This document shows, one piece after another, positions 10,157-20,600 of a DNA stretch of 24,654 bases (positions within the stretch are counted from its first letter, which is position 1; each line of letters begins with the position of its first letter). The position numbers and the translations under genes are program-made. A model generated the notes under the pieces. The model saw only the letters and a list, made by a program, of their open reading frames with translations. It was not told the origin of the DNA and ran no database searches. Source of the stretch: Perkinsus marinus ATCC 50983 (taxonomy: Eukaryota > Perkinsozoa > Perkinsida > Perkinsidae); assembly GCF_000006405.1 (NCBI RefSeq), contig NW_003206847.1, positions 175,412-200,065 on the forward strand, written 5' to 3'.

Positions 10157-11491
10157 TCAAAAAACTCGTCCCTTGAGGAGTAGGAAATCGCATATCGAAC
10201 AAGTCAACAGGACTCCCAAAATGTCCATCAAAACCTACAAAACAACACTACCATAACATCCGCAAATTTTCAAAATCACTCACTTGTATAGCAGCACCAG
10301 CGTGAGCTGGGTCCGAGCCAAGACGATGCAACAACAGTGGGAGGAGGGTACCGAGAAGGATCGACGAGAGCACAATCGTCATCATAGAAATAGAGATGGC
10401 AATTGATTCAATCTGAAACCAATACTGTGCGATAATAATTGTATACCATCTTTCCTCGAACTCACAACTGTGACTTGTTCACCATCGTTGATAGGTACAA
10501 TAAGCGTTCTCACGGCACTGACAACACCCAATACGACGGCCATGCCCATCGCCATGCCGATCTCTCGAGTCACTGATCTCCCTATCGATAAGCTGTCCTG
10601 TTGTCCGAGAGCTAACCGACGTACCTGACGACAAGGGGAGCATCTCTTCCTCTGTGGAGGCAGCACGTTAACTGATGAATTACCACCAACACTGCACTTT
10701 GGCTGCCAGCATTGCCACCAGCACCAACCAGCATAGTGAGGAAGTAGATGATGACGGGATGAGTCGTGAGAAGAGTACTATAGGAGGATAATACGAATGA
10801 TGATAATGACTGTAATAATAGTAGTCCCAATAGCCATAATATCCTGTCACGATAACTGTGGTAACTACCGTCCATCACCTGACGATAATATTCACTCACC
10901 CACTAAATCTAAGCAGTGAAATTCCAACTACTACTATTACTGATTTCTATGAAATCACAACTACTACTACTATTACTGATTTCGATGAAATCACAACTAC
11001 TACTATTACTGATTTCAATGAAATTACAACTACTACTATTACTGATTTCAATGAAATCACAACTACTACCACTACTAATTCCAACCACAAGAGAGTCGCT
11101 GAATGACATTGTCATAGAAAATAATAACATAGATCATAGTCATACTTCTACCGTGAAATAGTACGACGAATACCTCCTAGTAGTATCGATAGACACGATA
11201 TAGTTAACAAATATTATCACATCAAAATTCAGTAATACCACAACGGACCCAATAAGGGGAGACTGCTCACTCTGTGACGGCCAATGGAATGTTCATCATC
11301 CTCGTCTCCAGCCAGTGCCACATCCCCTACCGGACGCCGACGAGCTTCTCGATAGCGTAGGGTCGCCACTTCCCTGAAATACACAATACATCCACGATAG
11401 TTCCCATCGGGAGGCAATACTTCCTCAACCGCATGATCTCTTGTCCTTGCCTCTCTATCGTCTCGATACTCTCATCTCGTCCGAAAGACAT
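10157..11491 (-). CDS. MgtE/SLC41-type Mg2+ transporter, single membrane domain
   Basis: Six exons: 11421-11491, 11271-11373, 10684-10878, 10466-10624, 10284-10412 and 10157-10234; introns of 47, 392, 59, 53 and 49 nt. Frames join to 244 residues. ATG 11491 has an in-frame TAA 25 bases upstream. The first 58 residues are charged, with a short coiled coil. Then five predicted membrane helices of the MgtE domain: RDRILWLLG, the hallmark VGAGGNAGSQS (109-119), VRRLALG, TREIGMAMGMA, LLGTLLPLLL and SDPAH. Asp223 (VLMDILG) aligns with the pore Asp that binds Mg2+ in bacterial MgtE. The bacterial N-domain and CBS regulatory domains are absent, and there is only one MgtE repeat where animal SLC41 proteins have two; it should therefore work as a dimer. 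The 392-nt intron holds a 33-bp minisatellite. Confidence 0.88.
10918..11082. repeat. 33-bp minisatellite, five units, in MgtE intron 2
   Basis: Units start GAAATCACAACTACTACT and end GATTTCAAT; lengths 33, 36, 33, 33 and about 30 bases. The junction GATTTCAATGAAATC is itself an inverted repeat. Because the unit is a multiple of three it leaves long frames open in several phases, which are artefacts. It lies inside the intron between exons 2 and 3. Confidence 0.9.
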
Positions 11492-11527
11492 GGGGGCAAC
11501 AACGTGAAAAACTGTTTATTGCAGCAC

Positions 11528-11640
11528 CAGCGTTGAAAAACATACATATGCTCAACTACGTTCGTTGATCACAATGTGAAAATTTTTCTACTCCAAACTT
11601 GTTAAAACTACTGAGCTCAGCTGATGAAAAACAAACACGT
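11528..11640 (+). mobile_element. Family B element, copy 4, truncated
   Basis: Degenerate left end (CAGCGTTGAAAAACATACAT, then ATGCTCAACTACG) and a recognisable internal right part (GAGCTCAGCTGATGAAAAA). The last bases are missing or eroded. It lies between the MgtE start and the Sfi1-like stop. Confidence 0.6.
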
Positions 11641-11777
11641 TCACCCGAACCAAAGAAACAGTCATTTCAACAGCATACTCCTTCCCACTACCCTTCCTGT
11701 TACCACCAGAAGCCCATGTCCCTTTCCATACTACTATCAAACTCAACAACTCAAGAAAAGCAGAAAGCTGATGATGA

Positions 11778-14700
11778 TCAACCACCAGCAACACTTTGAA
11801 TTTTCATTTTCGTTATCTCCGCCCTGATCTCTCCGAGCCGTGTCCATATCTCCTTTTCCCGCTCCGCTCGAACCATAATTTCCATTCTACTGGTCTCCAG
11901 CCCGGCGCTGAGAGCATCTTCCATCATTTTCCTTTTACGACAAATGAACTTCCTCCATCGTGCCACCACAAGTATCGCGAGGCTCTCCTGAAAAGATCAA
12001 TTTAACCAACACGTTTTCTTCATGAACTGATACCCATTCTGGAAAAATATGCATATGGTCAACCACATGTGTTAGTGAAAATTTTGTATTATTGGTTTCT
12101 GTGCACTCCTACACGAATTCGTATGTGACCTTTCAATGAGCTCAACTCAAGAAAGCGAGCATATATTCCTCCAACACTGCTCTTCCCCTTCACAACGGGT
12201 CCCCGAGTCGACTATCATCAACGGCAGGCAGCAAGATATGAATCAAAGTAGTGATGGTGACATTGTAATGGTGAATCTTCAAAGTCAATTATACTACAGC
12301 AGTTTCTGTTAGAGCTACGACAAGTTATTCTACCACTACTTATAAATTTCAGAGCGATCATCACTAATCTCAGGAGAAAACGCTGATTTTTCACATTTGC
12401 ATATCAAATCGGCGCCCACTGTAGCTACTCACCTGTCGCCTCTTGACTGCCTCCATCACAACAACGATTCTCCCCATGCCCGACCTCAAGAGGCACCTCT
12501 GAAGACTCTCCACTAACCGCCGTAGCACCAGGAGTTGACGCGTAGTCCCGTGCCAATCTATGAGGTAGCGGCGCTGAAGTCGTCGGTGTCCGTCTTGGAT
12601 GGCAACCTCCAAACAGGACTGCAAATTTTGCTCAAAAGTAAGACGTTTCTTCCACTGGAAGAGGTACCTCCTTCTCAGATTAACCTGTAAGGAGTATCTT
12701 AGGTTGCAGCGAAGAAGATACAAAACATGTCCGAAAATGACCGCCTACCAAGCCTACCTCCATAATAGCCTCCAAGCGCCGTACCACACCTCGGTGAACT
12801 TTTCGGTATTCCATTCGAGCCTGCAAGCCTTCCAAGGCCTTCCTCAGGAGATTGAAACAGAGTAATTCCCAGGCTCGATGTCGCAGCACACCCGTATAAC
12901 GACGATGATCGACATACGACATCTATGCACTACTTCGTAAATCGATCACGCGGGCGCGCGCTACTCACCCATTGCTCCCACACATTTCTACAAAGACCGT
13001 CAGCCCAGTAGAAGAGCGCCTTAGAATTATTATATCGGCTGATTAAACTCTCCTCCACTGCCACCCTCAAAGTGTCGAAGACCCTGAAAACACCGTCAAG
13101 AACCCATGTCAATCTCGCTCGCCCAAAAATAACGAAGTGGAGAAAACCAACCAAAAGCAACACGCCGTCCGGGGAACCGCCGTAAGTGGCGATTTTCAAA
13201 GATGTAAACAATTCTCATCGGAAAAATCACAATTTTTGCATCTTCCAACGCCGCTCTGCCACGCAATGTTGGAATATATGTTCGCTTCCTCAGCTGAGTT
13301 CAGAAGCTTTCCCACTAACTGTGGGAGTTTATAAACGACCCCGGGTAGAAATGTCCAGAAACCAACGAAAACTTCCAAAAACTTCCTCAAAATTTTCATA
13401 TTGTCGCCCTCACATGTAGTTGACCATGTGCATGTTTTCCCAAGCTGCCTTTATGTAGGCCTTGTGCGAGAGAATAACCAAAATCACATAAACACTCCTC
13501 AGCTCAAACCGTCCGAATGCCCCGCCCCCCTTCCCCGGGACCCCTCTAGCCTTGATATCGTTTCTCAGGGTTTGATAACAATGAATAAAATGTTCCTAAT
13601 ATGATGAGACATTTACATCGAGAACTGTTCAAAAAATGTGTTCCTAGCCATGTTGAAAATTCAAAATGAGTTCCCCTCGAGGCCCCCTCCCTTCCCCACC
13701 AACCTCGCCATCGCCACCATACGATGGAGTGCCGCCTTCTCCTCCACGCTCCTTCTCTGTACAATCGCCATCGATACTCCAGCCCTCCACCTCCTCCATT
13801 GCAATAAGAGGTAATATCGCATTGCTACGGCACGCACTCTACGCTTCAGGGAAGCATACCGCATACAGTCGACCGCCCAAAATCGGTAGGCGGAGCGAAG
13901 CAGACTCCCATCTCTCACACTGGATACCGCTAAGGCCTTGCACTGCCATATCTAACAACGCCGAACCTCTATAAGATGTAGTCAGCGAAAGCTAACCCAG
14001 AGGAGATGAGTAAAATCCCAGGACAGTCTCATAGCTTCAATGAATGATCTCAAAGAGCTTATATACGGTTACATGCTGGGCCTTGGTATTTGGCTCGGCG
14101 CCTAAGCCTGCGTACACTGGAGTGGAGTTTCACGACCCGTTTTACGTCAAGTGGCGTAGTAGGCCACATGAAAACCGAGGATTCTCCGCAAACTAAACCA
14201 CCCCATTTCACGTACATAACGCGTTTAACGCGTTACTCACTGCTCACCTGCTCTGCTATTTACTGTTTTGTGTTTTCCACTTCGCATTTTTCATATCACA
14301 GGTGAACTCAATGGATGGAAACCCAACTGTGTTACCTCCCACTGTTGTTTCCTCCTCTCCGTAGAGCTCCTCCAATCCGACAGCCTCCGTACAGCTCTCA
14401 AGCGCATGACCACCACTCGAGCCTCCCTCACCCTACTCTTACCATCTCTCCTCCTACTCCTCTCACCCACCAATCCTCGCCATCCCCTCCTCACCAACCC
14501 CCCTGAGTAGCACTTCACAGCCAATGCCCACCGACCATTCTCCTGCCTTAATACAGGCCTTCCCTCGTACATCCATCTCAACCACCATTTCCTCAGCAAA
14601 CCCTGCCTGAGCCTAAGACACGCCTCGTAGCGTCCCAACCGATGGCGCTCAACACACTGTTGAAAGCCTTCCAAGCTACGACTCAGCAAGGCCTCATCAT

Positions 14701-16783
14701 AACGCCTTCCAGCCTCCCTCTTACGAGCCCGCCAAAACTGCTTGTCCACGACGAAATCGATCAGGTGATCGATACAACGTCGTTTCAACCGGAACTCCTT
14801 CAGCCTCATTAAATCACGCACGCGACAAAGATCATGCCATGAATAAAAATTCACCCTGATGATTCTATCAGCAAATTTCCTATGAATTTTCCTCTGCCGT
14901 CTCCGCTCCGCTTTCCCTAATTTCCTCATTTCTCTCCAACCATTCAGCGACCTCCTCTTCGCATACACCTCCGCAAACCGCCGCGCGCCCTGCCACAACA
15001 GACCCAGGCGATACCACACCAACAACACCCTCAAGCTCAACACAGCGACGTGCATCTCCCGACACTCCTTCCCATTCCTAGCCGTCCTCCTCATGTCCGT
15101 ACACCGCAATACCCAACCCTTGAAGCTCCTCCGTAACCTCACCCGATCAGCTTCCCTAGGCACATTCATGACGGCCCTCCTCCACGTAGAGAAGGCCGTA
15201 AGAATGCAAGATTGCCTCACCCATTGCGTCCATCTCCTCCACACCATCCTCTCTAGCCTCTCACCAGCAGCTCGTCTCGCCAAGAGCTCATTTCTAGTTA
15301 CAGCCATCCACGCTAAACACGCCCGTCGTCTGAGCTGGAAAGACACTCGTAATTTCAATACCACACCTCCGTCTTCTGCCGTGCTCCTCTTCTTGGTGTA
15401 ATCTCGCCACCCCGAAAACGCCCGCCTCAACACAGCCCTTACAAGCCGCTTATCAAGCCTTTCCCTCGTCCATACTCTCCAATCGATCACCAGGGCGCGC
15501 GCTTTTGCACATATCACCTTCTGCTTGACCTCTTCCCGCTCTCGAACCAAACAGACTCTCCTCTGTAATGCTCGAAGCCCGCGCTTTAACCTAATTCTGC
15601 GATGGAGTTCCAAGGCTCGGGTCCTCGTCCACACAAGACGTCGAGTGGCATCACGCCAGAAGCTGTAGAAATTTTGATGAACACGACTTGAATGCAGTCG
15701 TCTCAAGCTCTCATACAAACCCCGAAGGCGATTTCGCCGGGTAGAGTACCTGCGCCTCGGTATTCTCATTATGTAGTGTGGGAAATATGCACATGGTCAA
15801 CCACATGTGTTGGTGATGAGATGGATTTTTTGAGGAAATTATGGTTACTTTTCGGACATTTCTATCCTCTTATGATCAATGAGGAAACTCCCGAGCTCAG
15901 CTGAGAAAAGCAAACATATATTCCTACTCCAACACTGGCTCCAACTAAAGACCTAATACGCCCAAGCCACAGTGAGAGCGAGCCACTCACAAGTGTAGGG
16001 CAGCAACACTCCTGCCGAGAAGGGTTCTTCGATGGTGGGCATGGGCACGATGAGCTCTGAGGGTATTCATACGGCTTTGATATACTGCTGATACCCAGGC
16101 TGAGAATGTCGCCGATACCACCAAATATCGCCTTCTAGCAGACATCTGATACAACAACAATGACCACTCAGTGAGCACCTAGTAGGCGCGAGCCAATCGA
16201 ATATATCACTTCATAAAAGAGGATGATGACCAAAATCAACATCTCTTTATGGAACCCAGTACCAGTGTGGTGAAATTTGCACTTGGTGGTCAACCACATG
16301 TGTTGGCGACACTATGGTGATTCTGGGAAATTCTTGCTGACTTCTGTGCACTTCTAACATGATGCATATATAACTACTATAACTAATGAGGAAACTGCTG
16401 AGCTGAGCTGATGAAAGGGAACATACATCACAGCGTTGCCCAGGACTGACCTCATCTGCAAAGTTCTTCCTTCTTCTCCTCAGCTCACACATAGTCTGAC
16501 TGTGGCTATAAGCATACCATAATGACAGGATATCCTCTTTTAATCGGAACCTTGCCCGAGCCGATACCACAATTCTGCGGATTCAACATACCACAACCAG
16601 CGTCACGCGCCACGAAATTACCCACCTATTTCTCCACAGGATTCTCCTCCGGGCTACATATCTCTGCCAACCCCTCAGCAGGGCCCTCATCATCACACCG
16701 TCGTTCCTCACTTTCCTCGACTGCTGCTGCTGCCGATGATGATGACGGTGTTTTATAATTATCAAGACACTTCTAAACACGTG
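11778..16783 (-). CDS. Sfi1-like centrin-binding repeat protein (5' end unresolved)
   Basis: Exons from 3' to 5': 11778-11987, 12433-12684, 12758-12922, 12969-13083, 13704-13951, 14336-15749, 15991-16178, 16451-16574 and one ending at 16626; introns 445, 73, 46, 620, 384, 241, 272 and 51 nt, all phase-consistent. Over 900 residues are covered. The 471-codon exon alone has more than ten Trp-centred helices about 30-40 residues apart, such as FYSFWRD, AFSGWRD, ACLAWMA, FSTWRRA, SFKGWVL, SLNGWRE and NFYSWHD, very rich in Arg, Leu and Lys. This is the pattern of Sfi1, a long helix that binds centrin at spindle poles or basal bodies. The C-terminus is a coiled coil without Trp repeats. More exons lie between 16784 and about 17480, where frames such as KEKLWVL, FVGEWRF and LYKEWARVV continue the pattern, but I cannot fix all the joins. 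The donor at 13703 (GTTGGT) is weak. Confidence 0.75.
12035..12179 (+). mobile_element. Family B element, copy 5 (Sfi1-like intron)
   Basis: Starts CATTCTGGAAAAATATGCAT, continues GGTCAACCACATGTGTTAG and ends TCCTCCAACACTG. No target duplication survives. It accounts for a third of the 445-nt last intron of the Sfi1-like gene. Confidence 0.8.
13264..13447 (-). mobile_element. Family B element, copy 6 (Sfi1-like intron)
   Basis: Inverted copy: CAATGTTGGAATATATGTTC at the left, then CTCAGCTGAGTTCAG, and ACATGTAGTTGACCATGTGC with TTTTCCCAAGCTG at the right. It lies in the 620-nt intron; the flanks show no duplication. Confidence 0.8.
14123..14310 (-). mobile_element. Family A element, copy 1 (Sfi1-like intron)
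   Basis: Reverse-oriented and longer than the core: TGGAGTTTCACGACCCGTTT at one end, and TTTTTCATATCACAGGTGAA at the other, with unrelated sequence in the middle. It fills half of the 384-nt intron 3' of the large exon. Confidence 0.75.
15774..15938 (+). mobile_element. Family B element, copy 7 (Sfi1-like intron)
   Basis: Well-preserved copy: TAGTGTGGGAAATATGCACA, GGTCAACCACATGTGTTGGT, GAGCTCAGCTGAGAAAAG and TCCAACACTG. Flanking octamers do not match. Removing it leaves a 76-nt intron, close to the local norm. Confidence 0.88.
16263..16438 (+). mobile_element. Family B element, copy 8, 7/8 target duplication
   Basis: Starts CAGTGTGGTGAAATTTGCAC and ends ACATCACAGCGTTG. Flanks are CCCAGTAC (16255-16262) and CCCAGGAC (16439-16446). 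On the sense strand the insertion lies only about 12 bases inside the intron, next to the GTCAGT donor of the preceding exon. Confidence 0.85.
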
Positions 16784-17065
16784 CCTCACAATGCTCTCCC
16801 CTCAAAGAGAGCTCCCAAGTACTAATATCGAATTGAACCCCTCTTGAACGACCCGAGCCCACTCCTTATAGAGCGAGGACTCTCACAGTCAGAAGAAAAT
16901 GCTGGTGAAAAATTGTCATAACGCGCTGGCCTGATCTCTTGTCATTTCGATTCCCAATACACCCTACAGCAACGCCCAGACGTAGACTTATAGAATCTCC
17001 ACTCTCCAACAAAGAGGCACTGTTTGAGTGATTCGAGTGATACATTTTCATCAGCGCTTACTATC

Positions 17066-17229
17066 CAGTGTGGTAAAATATACACATGGTCAACCACATG
17101 TGTTGATGACAATACCAAAACTCTCGAGGAGATTTTGGAAAATTTTTGTTTGTTTCTGTACACTTCTCGTATATCCTCCTATGCTCAGTTGAACTCAGCT
17201 GAGGAAAGCGAACATTTTTCGCTGCACTG
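17066..17229 (+). mobile_element. Family B element, copy 9, perfect 8-bp TSD
   Basis: Starts CAGTGTGGTAAAATATACAC and ends TTTTTCGCTGCACTG, 164 bp. Flanked by identical octamers TTACTATC at 17058-17065 and 17230-17237. An 8-bp duplication with CAGTG ends is characteristic of hAT superfamily transposons; the element has no coding capacity, so it is a non-autonomous MITE. The duplicated octamer covers a probable 5' splice site (see findings). Confidence 0.93.
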
Positions 17230-17478
17230 TTACTATCAATACCCATAACTTTTCCTTCTCGTAAACTCGCAAAATTCTCCAATCGAAATTTCCTTACATC
17301 ACTCAAGCCCAGCACGAACAGAAAAAAATGAACTCTACGGTGTATCAATAACATGACAGGTCTCCGCCGATGATGATGTCACTGACGCTACGGAGGAGCG
17401 AACGACATCAGAGAGACTCTCGTAAGGAGAGATCCACAGGTCTGTATCTGCCACATCACGAGCTGGGGTTAGCAGAAA

Positions 17479-17630
17479 CACTGTTGGAGGAACATATGCT
17501 AGCTCCCTTCAGCTGAGCTCAAGAGCTCGTGTGAAAATATACAGAAACCAGGGAAAGGATTTCATCGAAATTTTTTTTATATTGTTACCAACACATGTAG
17601 TCAACCATAAGCATATTTTCACCGCACACT
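17479..17630 (-). mobile_element. Family B element, copy 10 (between PAH and Sfi1-like gene)
   Basis: Inverted copy: CACTGTTGGAGGAACATATG, TTCAGCTGAGCTC, then AACACATGTAGTCAACCAT and TATTTTCACCGCACACT. No clear target duplication. It separates the PAH stop codon from the presumed 5' end of the Sfi1-like gene. Confidence 0.82.
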
Positions 17631-17687
17631 TAGAAAAAACAGAGTCCATCGATGATAAAGATGGTGACAAACTTGACACGTGGTGAC

Positions 17688-20600
17688 CTACTTCATGGCA
17701 ACTGGCCTCGTATAGACATCAACATCAGTGAACACGCTTTGTGACTCCGAATCGTACACACAGTGAAAAGGCCGACTCACTCGATCACAGTACCTGACAT
17801 AACGCGACTAAGCAAAGCCCAATAGCAGACACACATCCAGATGGCACTTACGCTTTCATCTGTATCTTGGCATCCTCCATACTCTTCGCTGCGAAGTACA
17901 CCGGTTGCATTTTAGTGATCGGGTACTCCTAAAAGGAAGCTCCTTAATATCAACTGATGCCCATCGTCACTTCATTAGCAGCTTCCTCAGGGTCCCAGGG
18001 TTTTATAGATATACTAGGATTAGTCGGCGAAGTAGAATGTAGGAGCTCGCCATAAGATGAGAGCACTCCAGCTCCATACGCCTGTAACGCACCGTGTAGA
18101 AGCCGACGAGTTGACTGTGGCACGTACTTTCACAGCGCCTTTGAGATCAATGAGTAACCCAAACTCTACCGAGAACCAATAGCATGCCGCAAGCTTCTTG
18201 ATAACGTCATCACTAGCACCTACAGTAGACCAGAATAGGCACATATTTCAAAGTGTCGTGTGCCCATGAAATTGATTCATCCCAGGAGTGGACTCATTAA
18301 TAGTATATACGAATACTCCAGGATCTTATAGACCCGACAGGCTTATGACATTGGTGTACTCCGATTGTCGAGTCGATATAGTGAATGACCTTGCCACTCT
18401 TATCAAACAAACACCAGCTAGTGTCCATCGCTCGATCATTAACCTCACACGTAGATCTCCTTTTCCCCTCCAGGCCCCAATGGCTGCGGAGAACATCCGA
18501 GCGCAACGCTCAAGGACTCTTAAAAAGTGCTACCCGGCGGAGCGATGCACTTTTTCCTCACTGTAGTGCTCTCGCAATAAGGAGCCTCTATTAGCAAGCT
18601 CATCACACGGCCATGCCATACTAAAACAGGCTTGGTGTCGCCGATCTCTCCCGTCAGATTCGTTATACTACTCGAAGATAAGGAGGTGAAGATGACCAAA
18701 ATATTTTTTTGTCGAGTTTCAAGTGCGCGACTTGGATTTATGGGTAATCAAGCACAGGGAGCTCAATGGTGAAAGAATTGGGTCGAAATGAAGGAAAAAA
18801 GTGTCCGCCCAGTTCGCGCGTTTCTGGGTAGCGCGTACTGTATACTTTACAGCTATCGACTTCGCTGCCGATCAAGACAAGTTTCAGTGAATATCATAGA
18901 AAACGCACACTTTGGTGTGAAAACGGGGGGGAAAAATCCGTATACTTCCAAACCCAGAAGTGTCACCAAATCATTGCGACTCAGTTCCCACAGAGCCTAC
19001 CCAAACTAGCCAAACCAATGTACTGAGTGAAATCGGCGAAGTCAGGATTGAGGAACATCGGCGCATGCCCAAGTAATCTAAATCACAGCCAACATGAGTT
19101 CAACCTGAGAGAATTCTCATGCCACAGAGTACTTACTCGTGTATAACATCAGGCTCTGGAGTGTACATTGGCACTGAATGGTGCCTTACATATTGTGTCG
19201 AGAAGAATACCTACATCACATGGACAACACAGCTCGAAGGACCACAACGTAAAATTACTATATAATCGATTAATTTCACAATGGAACAATATTATACACT
19301 TTATACGATGAATGATGTATTGAAGTTTCACCAGTGATATGAAAAAACACTAGCGGAAAAAAAATTTCACAATTCACTTCATATCGGTCGCGAAAACATA
19401 TACGTCCTACCATTTACATGGAATATTACGCCACTTCCCGTTAAGCGGGTGGAACTTCATCATACTAAAAACACGATAACTAAAGCACGGCTAACCTAGC
19501 GTCTAGGAATGCTGACCATTACTCTTGGAATCTTGATCAGAATATTTCCGACATCAAAATCTCCGAAAATTATATCGAAGCCCAATTTCAACATGAAAGC
19601 GAATACGAAACAACAACTAACAGCATCATTTGAGTTTCACCCTAGTGATATGAAAAACACTAGTGAAAAATATATTTCACGACTACTGCATCGCGTTGCT
19701 CACCTAGTTTTACGCCACTCCACGTAAAACGGGTGAAACTCCAATATGAATATCGTATATAGAATTTGATTGTAGATACTGGAGTTTCACCCTAGTGATA
19801 TGAGAAAAACCAGTGAAAAAGATATTTCACGACTACTGCATCGCGTTTTTCACTGAGTTTTACGCCACTCCACTTAAAACGGGTGAAACTCCAATAACAA
19901 ATAATCATCTTTCCCATCACTTTATCAAAATGACATTTCCCTACCCGAAATGCCAGAGCGTTGAGGAAGTCTCGACCACTGAGCAACCCTGTGACCGGCC
20001 GAAACTGGAATCCTGTTCTCGCCGACACGAAGTCCGACAACTCGTTCAGCTGAGGTATTTTTCGAGGTCCATATATCCCTACCATAAATTGCGCACATCC
20101 CACACAGAGTATTCTCACCGGCTTCAGTGAGAGCCTGTAGTGCATCATTATGTTCCTTGCAGGCATGCCTAGGATAGAGTTTAGTAAGCTCGTCCCAAAC
20201 GTAACCCCAGGTCGCAACCTAACACGACTTGCGACTGAGTAAATAAAAAATCAACAAACTACGACTAAACCCCCCAAAATTCTTCCAGTGCAAATTCGCA
20301 CAAGCTTAGAAAACGACAACTAACACTGAGTAGAGTCGCTGATACCTCTTTCTCTGTGTATTCAATCTGTGGTACAGGACCATCCGCCCCTCTGTACTTT
20401 GACGCCACTTTTGCTATCTCTTCACGCCTAGGGTAGCAAACCAGATAAGAGCACCAAATAAGGTCTTCTTCGATACCACAAAGGCGGCGAAATACAAAAT
20501 GCGCACGCGTGCGCATTTCGTATGGCATTAATTCGACTGGTTCCATCTATCTCTCCAGACTAGACCAAAACCCTATTAGAAACTAAATGGCTTTAAGATG

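Larger units (their letters stand above)
16784..17687. other. Unresolved 5' part of the Sfi1-like gene and gap to PAH stop
   Basis: On the minus strand, coding-like pieces with Trp and hydrophobic helices occur near 16860 (LYKEWARVV), 16990 (FVGEWRF) and 17250 (KEKLWVL). A Ser-rich piece near 17345-17450 (DLWISPYESLSDVV) may be an N-terminal exon. They are interrupted by one B element; another lies upstream, next to the PAH 3' end. I could not connect all pieces in frame, so either an exon is mis-set, a base is missing in the assembly, or the 5' end is decayed. Confidence 0.4.

Noticed and set aside
10858-11161. Open frames on both strands across the Thr/Ile or Ser/Asn repeats
   Set aside because: They result from the 33-bp minisatellite being a multiple of three; the flanking MgtE exons splice around it in phase.
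10157-11491. Recent bacterial transfer of the MgtE gene
   Set aside because: It has five introns of local size and splice style, and MgtE domains are widespread in eukaryotes; no base-composition break is visible.
15093-15401. Plus-strand frames inside the large Sfi1-like exon
   Set aside because: They are antisense shadows of a 471-codon exon with a clear repeat pattern.
18297-18506. 69-codon minus-strand frame containing [11 protein letters not shown] as a nested gene
   Set aside because: It lies within PAH intron 10, has no recognised domain, and the flanking PAH exons join perfectly without it. It remains unexplained but is not supported as a gene.
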